Of a DNA stretch of 10,547 nucleotides, positions 6,409-10,547 are shown in pieces. The notes beneath the pieces were generated by a model that saw only the letters and a list, made by a program, of their open reading frames with translations, did no database searches and was not told the origin of the DNA. Both the position numbers and the translations under genes were made by a program. The stretch is taken from contig JAESSV010000153.1 of NCBI GenBank assembly GCA_016763895.1, positions 1 to 10,547 of the forward strand, given 5' to 3'. How positions within the stretch are numbered: the first letter of the stretch is position 1; each line of letters opens with the position of its first letter. The stretch comes from Magnetovibrio sp. (GTDB lineage Bacteria > Pseudomonadota > Alphaproteobacteria > Rhodospirillales > Magnetovibrionaceae).

Positions 6409-9369
6409 TTAATATTGTGGGCGTTGGTGGGGTTGTTCCAAATCGGACACATTACCCTCTAAAGCCTGATCAACCAACCAGGCCTGTTGTTTTTGGTGTT
6501 TCGACAGCATGCCCGTTGCCGGACTAGCCGCCCCGCGGCGCCCCACATACATCGGGGTAACGCAGTCATTATCTAAGTCACGCAATATGGTTTCGATGCG
6601 TTGGGCGACAAAGAACCAGGCGCCCATATTCGCAGGTTCTTCTTGGCACCACACCACATCAGCGTGGGGATACCTGGACAATTGTTGCATCAGGCCTTTC
6701 CACGGGAATGGATAGAGTTGTTCCAAACGAACAATCGCAACGTCTTTGATTTTACGATCTCTGCGCGCTTGCAACAGATCGTAATAGACCTTGCCCGAAC
6801 AAACGATGACCCGGCGGATTTTTTTATCCAAAATCAAACGATCGTGTTCCGGCATCACGCGACGGAACCGGGTTTCGGGACCCATTTCGCCAAGATTCGA
6901 ATACACCAATTTGTGCCGCAACATGGATTTGGGCGACATCACGATCAGTGGCTTTCTGAAGTTCCGGCAAACTTGACGACGAATGACATGGAAGAACTGA
7001 GCCGGGGTGGTGCAATTGACCACTTGCATATTGTTTTCTGCGCACAATTGCAGATAACGTTCCAGGCGCGCCGAACTGTGTTCCGGGCCTTGACCTTCGT
7101 AGCCATGGGGCAACAACATCACCAGGCCGGACATCCGCAACCACTTGGTTTCGCCCGAAGACACAAACTGATCAATGATCACCTGAGCCCCGTTGGCAAA
7201 GTCCCCGAACTGCGCTTCCCAAATCGTTAAGCCATGAGGCTCGGACAAGGAATAGCCATATTCAAAGCCCAACACTCCGGCTTCGGAAAGCGGGCTGTCA
7301 ATCACTTCGAACCGGGACTGGTTTCCGGGGCGAATGTTGTTCAAGGGAATAAAGCGTTCTTCGTTGTTTTGATCGACCAACACGGAATGACGATGAGAAA
7401 ATGTGCCTCGTCCAGAATCTTGACCCGACAAACGTACGCCATGACCTTGCACCAACAATGTGCCGTAAGCCAAGGCTTCTGCTGTGACCCAATCCACATG
7501 AGCGTGGCTTTCAATCATTTTACGTTTGTTGCCCAATTGCCGTTTAATTTTTGCATTCAGCGCAAAGTTTTTAGGCTCCCTGGAAATGGCCCGCCCAACT
7601 TCATTGAGCGTATCCATATCAACCGAGGTATCGTCGTCACGTAATTCTTCGGCACCTTCAAGATAAAACAGGCCTTTCCATTTGCCTTCTAACCAATCGG
7701 CATCTTGCGGTTTGTAGTTGGACGCAGCTTCGCGTTCTTTGTCCAAGTGGTCATAAAAACGTTTCACCATTTCGGCGGCTTCGGTTTCGCTGATGACGCC
7801 TTGTTCAATCAATTTACGCGCGTAAATTTCGCGGGTGGTTGGGTGCCCGGCAATGGTTTTGTACATGATCGGGTTGGTGAACATGGGCTCGTCGGCTTCG
7901 TTATGACCATGGCGGCGATAACAAAACATGTCCAAAATTACGTCACGCTTGAATTCTTGACGGAACTCAACGGCGATCCGTGCGGCATGGACGACGGCTT
8001 CGGGATCATCCCCGTTCACGTGGAAAATAGGCGCCTCAATCATTTTCGCGACGTCCGAAGGATAGGGCGAAGACCGTGAATAAGAGGGGTGCGTGGTGAA
8101 GCCAATTTGATTGTTCACAATGATGTGGATGGTGCCGCCCGTGCGGTACCCTTTAAGTTGGGACATATCCAACGTTTCTGCCACCAAGCCTTGCCCGGCA
8201 AAAGCCGCATCACCGTGGATCAACAAGCCCATCACCTGGCTGCGATCGCTATCCCCAATTTGGTTTTGTTTGGCGCGCACTTTGCCCAAAACCACCGGGT
8301 TAACGGCTTCCAGATGTGATGGGTTCGCGGCCAAGGATAAATGAACGGTGTCCCCGTCAAAGACCCGATCCGAAGACGTGCCCAAGTGATATTTCACATC
8401 GCCCGACACATCCAATTCATCCGGCGTCAACGATATCCCCAGAAACTCGGCAAAGATCGCCATGTACGGTTTGCGCAACACCGACGCCAAAACATTCAAT
8501 CGCCCGCGATGAGACATACCCAGCGTGATCGAGCGCACGCCCAATTGACCGCCCCGTTTGATGATTTGTTCCAACGCGGGAATAACGGACTCGCCGCCGT
8601 CCAGGCCAAAGCGTTTGGTGCCCTTGAATTTTACATCCAAGTATTGCTCGAAACCTTCTGATTCCACAAGCCGTTCTAAAATCGCGCGCTTGCCCATTTT
8701 GGTGAATTTGGTCTGGTTGCGAATGCCTTCAATACGGCGTTGGATCCAAGCCTTGGCTTCGGGTTGGCCAATGTGCGTAAATTCAACACCAACCGATCCA
8801 CAATAGGTGTCTTTGAGGATGTTGAGAATTTCACGCAGCGTGGCTGTTTCCATGCCCAACACGTGATCGATAAAAATAGGCCGATCCAAATCGCCGTCGG
8901 CAAAGCCATAGGTTCGATAATCGAGTTCAGAATGCAAGGCGCCGCCTTCAAGACCAAGCGGGTCAAAGTTTGCAATCATATGGCCCCGGATGCGGTATGC
9001 CCGGATCAACATCAAGGCCCGGATGGTGTCTTTTGTGGCTTCCCGAATGGCATCGGCGCTGGGCGGCAAGGTTGATGTCGTTGGCACGGAAGAGGTCTGT
9101 TGTGAACTTTCCGGGCAACACGAATCCCGTTCCATCAAAGAGCCATTGCCATACTGACCAATGACGGCGCTTTCCGATGGTGCCCACGGGGCGCCCCGCA
9201 AATCATCTAAGACTTCCCGTTCTTCATCTTGAAGGGTGGCAAAGAAATCTTTCCAAGAGTTATCGATTTCACCGGATCCATCCAGGTAGCGGGCGTAAAG
9301 TTCCGCCACGTAAAGAGCGTTCGTGCCCGTTAGAAATGAATCGCGTTGTTTTGACGTTAAACCCGTCAT
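6409..9369 (-). CDS. odhA: 2-oxoglutarate dehydrogenase E1 component, thiamine-diphosphate dependent
   Basis: Also called sucA. E1o decarboxylates 2-oxoglutarate and succinylates the lipoyl arm of OdhB, the committed step of this part of the TCA cycle. The 986 residues are normal for the family. The N-terminus carries the E2-interacting helix pattern (about 11-43: SFLTGTNALYVAELYARYLD, then SWKDFF). A variable linker (about 68-105, with adjacent C84 and C85) precedes RALMLIRAYRIRGH (117-130). Core motifs include GMSHRGRLNVL (284-294), the thiamine-diphosphate/Mg region GDAAFAGQG (386-394) with VNNQIGFTT (418-426), and RRHGHNEADEP (485-495). The C-terminal transketolase-like region (EGQGPEHSSARLERYLQL, and QEEPANMGAWFF) is intact. 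The start is six bases after the sucD stop, with AAGGA nine bases before the ATG, inside the sucD end. No frameshift or truncation is seen. Confidence 0.98.
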   Translation of the reverse strand: MTGLTSKQRDSFLTGTNALYVAELYARYLDGSGEIDNSWKDFFATLQDEEREVLDDLRGAPWAPSESAVIGQYGNGSLMERDSCCPESSQQTSSVPTTSTLPPSADAIREATKDTIRALMLIRAYRIRGHMIANFDPLGLEGGALHSELDYRTYGFADGDLDRPIFIDHVLGMETATLREILNILKDTYCGSVGVEFTHIGQPEAKAWIQRRIEGIRNQTKFTKMGKRAILERLVESEGFEQYLDVKFKGTKRFGLDGGESVIPALEQIIKRGGQLGVRSITLGMSHRGRLNVLASVLRKPYMAIFAEFLGISLTPDELDVSGDVKYHLGTSSDRVFDGDTVHLSLAANPSHLEAVNPVVLGKVRAKQNQIGDSDRSQVMGLLIHGDAAFAGQGLVAETLDMSQLKGYRTGGTIHIIVNNQIGFTTHPSYSRSSPYPSDVAKMIEAPIFHVNGDDPEAVVHAARIAVEFRQEFKRDVILDMFCYRRHGHNEADEPMFTNPIMYKTIAGHPTTREIYARKLIEQGVISETEAAEMVKRFYDHLDKEREAASNYKPQDADWLEGKWKGLFYLEGAEELRDDDTSVDMDTLNEVGRAISREPKNFALNAKIKRQLGNKRKMIESHAHVDWVTAEALAYGTLLVQGHGVRLSGQDSGRGTFSHRHSVLVDQNNEERFIPLNNIRPGNQSRFEVIDSPLSEAGVLGFEYGYSLSEPHGLTIWEAQFGDFANGAQVIIDQFVSSGETKWLRMSGLVMLLPHGYEGQGPEHSSARLERYLQLCAENNMQVVNCTTPAQFFHVIRRQVCRNFRKPLIVMSPKSMLRHKLVYSNLGEMGPETRFRRVMPEHDRLILDKKIRRVIVCSGKVYYDLLQARRDRKIKDVAIVRLEQLYPFPWKGLMQQLSRYPHADVVWCQEEPANMGAWFFVAQRIETILRDLDNDCVTPMYVGRRGAASPATGMLSKHQKQQAWLVDQALEGNVSDLEQPHQRPQY

Positions 9370-9375
9370 TGGTGG

Positions 9376-10251
9376 TTATCCTTTTAAGACTTTTGTCAAC
9401 GTGGAACCAAGGGTGGCTGGAGAATCTGCTACGGTGATTCCAGCACTCCGCATGGCTTCGATTTTATCCCCGGCCGTCCCTTTGCCGCCGGAAATAATCG
9501 CACCGGCATGCCCCATACGACGCCCCGGTGGTGCCGTTACACCCGCGATAAATCCAACCACGGGTTTTTTGACTTTTGATTGTTTCAAGAATTCAGCCGC
9601 ATCTTCTTCGGCCGTTCCGCCGATCTCACCAATCATGACAATGCTTTCGGTTTTATCGTCGGCCAAAAACATCTCTAGGCAATCGATAAAGTCGGTGCCG
9701 TTCACCGGATCACCGCCAATGCCAATACACGTGGTTTGACCCAGGCCCGCATTTGTGGTTTGCGCCACGGCTTCGTAAGTCAAGGTGCCTGACCGAGACA
9801 CGATGCCCACGGAACCCGGCACATGGATATGACCTGGCATAATGCCAATTTTACATTCCCCCGGCGTGATGATGCCCGGACAGTTGGGACCGATCAGACG
9901 CGTCTTTGAACCGACGAGCGCGCGTTTCACCTTGAGCATATCCAAAACGGGAATGCCTTCGGTGATGCACACGGCCAATTCGATTTCAGCATCAATGGCT
10001 TCTAAAATTGCGTCCGCAGCAAAAGGGGGTGGCACGTAAATCACCGTGGCATTTGCGCCCGATACTTCTACCGCTTCGGCCACCGTATTAAACACGGGCA
10101 GATCCAGATGGATCGATCCCCCCTTGCCCGGCGTAACGCCGCCGACCATGAGCGTGCCATAGGCAATCGCTTGTTCGGAGTGGAATGTGCCTTGTGCCCC
10201 GGTGAACCCTTGGCAAATAACTTTGGTCTCAGAATTTACGAGTACAGACAT
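9376..10251 (-). CDS. sucD: Succinyl-CoA ligase (ADP/GDP-forming), alpha subunit
   Basis: With SucC this enzyme converts succinyl-CoA, phosphate and a nucleoside diphosphate to succinate, CoA and the triphosphate. The 291 residues are full length. The N-terminal CoA-binding Rossmann domain shows [17 protein letters not shown] (13-29) and [11 protein letters not shown] (72-82). The ligase domain shows [12 protein letters not shown] (121-132), [10 protein letters not shown] (151-160), [12 protein letters not shown] (177-188) and the phosphohistidine loop [18 protein letters not shown] (243-260, H248). The ATG directly follows the sucC stop codon with no gap, and a strong AAGGAGG (10260-10266) lies eight bases upstream inside sucC. 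This arrangement ties SucC and SucD synthesis, consistent with their equal use in the complex. Confidence 0.98.
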   Translation of the reverse strand: MSVLVNSETKVICQGFTGAQGTFHSEQAIAYGTLMVGGVTPGKGGSIHLDLPVFNTVAEAVEVSGANATVIYVPPPFAADAILEAIDAEIELAVCITEGIPVLDMLKVKRALVGSKTRLIGPNCPGIITPGECKIGIMPGHIHVPGSVGIVSRSGTLTYEAVAQTTNAGLGQTTCIGIGGDPVNGTDFIDCLEMFLADDKTESIVMIGEIGGTAEEDAAEFLKQSKVKKPVVGFIAGVTAPPGRRMGHAGAIISGGKGTAGDKIEAMRSAGITVADSPATLGSTLTKVLKG

Positions 10252-10547
10252 TTAACTGGCCTCCTTCACGGCTTGGACAATTTTTTCGGCAGCGTCACCA
10301 AGATCATCCGCAGATACAATTGGCAAACCTGAATCGGCCAAAATCTTTTTGCCCAAATCCACATTGGTGCCTTCAAGGCGCACCACCAACGGCACGTTCA
10401 GGCTGACCTCGCGAGCCGCCGCAACCACGCCATCGGCAATCACGTCACACCGCATGATGCCGCCAAAGATGTTGACCAAAATGCCTTCGACATTTGCGTC
10501 TGACAAAATAAGCTTAAAGGCTTCGGTGACGCGTTCTTTGGTTGCCC
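10252..10547 (-). CDS. sucC: Succinyl-CoA ligase beta subunit, C-terminal end only
   Basis: Only the last 97 codons are in the window; the gene continues past the right edge in the upstream direction. The readable frame begins [14 protein letters not shown] and continues with [16 protein letters not shown] and [18 protein letters not shown], which are hallmark C-terminal sequences of SucC and contribute to the CoA-side contact with SucD. An in-frame TTG at 10506 is a Leu codon inside this conserved region, not a start. SucC is normally about 390 residues, so roughly three quarters is unseen, including the ATP-grasp nucleotide-binding domain. The stop abuts the sucD start. The operon promoter, and possibly mdh as often seen in alphaproteobacteria, would lie further upstream. 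Confidence 0.96.
   Translation of the reverse strand, partial: ATKERVTEAFKLILSDANVEGILVNIFGGIMRCDVIADGVVAAAREVSLNVPLVVRLEGTNVDLGKKILADSGLPIVSADDLGDAAEKIVQAVKEAS
10260..10266 (-). promoter_or_regulatory. Strong Shine-Dalgarno of sucD inside the sucC 3' end
   Basis: On the minus strand AAGGAGG is a near-perfect anti-16S match placed eight bases before the sucD ATG. It is the strongest ribosome binding site in the window and fixes the sucD start even though there is no intergenic space. Confidence 0.8.

Noticed and set aside
6601..7230. A 209-codon plus-strand open frame opposite odhA, and several similar ones between 7200 and 8700
   Set aside because: All lie wholly inside the highly conserved E1 coding sequence, lack recognisable domains and lack start signals, so they are shadows.
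10252..10506. A short separate gene starting at the TTG at 10506
   Set aside because: The frame stays open to the window edge and the upstream residues ([13 protein letters not shown]) match conserved SucC, so this is the tail of sucC.

Overview
The window is a stretch of ordinary chromosome from a Gram-negative bacterium, most likely an alphaproteobacterium. Two gene neighbourhoods support this: a tight sucC-sucD-odhA-odhB-lpdA operon, the usual alphaproteobacterial TCA-cycle layout, and a priA / DUF484 / xerC cluster nearby. By eye the base composition is moderate in GC. A marine Rhodospirillales-like member would fit, but that is inference. No rRNA, tRNA, CRISPR array, insertion sequence, phage gene or horizontally acquired island is visible.

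Layout. The left edge carries the N-terminal half of priA on the minus strand (replication-restart helicase), cut by the window edge. A short divergent intergenic region separates it from a plus-strand pair: a DUF484 protein and the tyrosine recombinase xerC, whose start overlaps the DUF484 end by 22 bases. A 100-base gap follows, with a weak terminator-like hairpin plus T-run and a possible -10 box. The next plus-strand gene starts at a TTG and encodes a two-domain phosphorelay-type protein: an intact Hpt domain fused to a receiver-like domain that has lost its phosphoacceptor Asp and its conserved Lys. It ends tail to tail with lpdA, overlapping it by 24 bases.

From there to the right edge, everything is one minus-strand operon read right to left: sucC (3' end only), sucD, odhA (E1o), odhB (E2o) and lpdA (E3). 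Junctions are 0, 6, 22 and 17 bases, each with a clear Shine-Dalgarno sequence. Together these genes convert 2-oxoglutarate to succinyl-CoA (OdhA, OdhB, LpdA) and succinyl-CoA to succinate with nucleoside triphosphate formation (SucCD). The operon promoter lies beyond the right edge.

I do not see a clearly new multi-gene system here. The least explained elements are the Hpt-pseudoreceiver protein and the uncharacterised DUF484 protein coupled to xerC.
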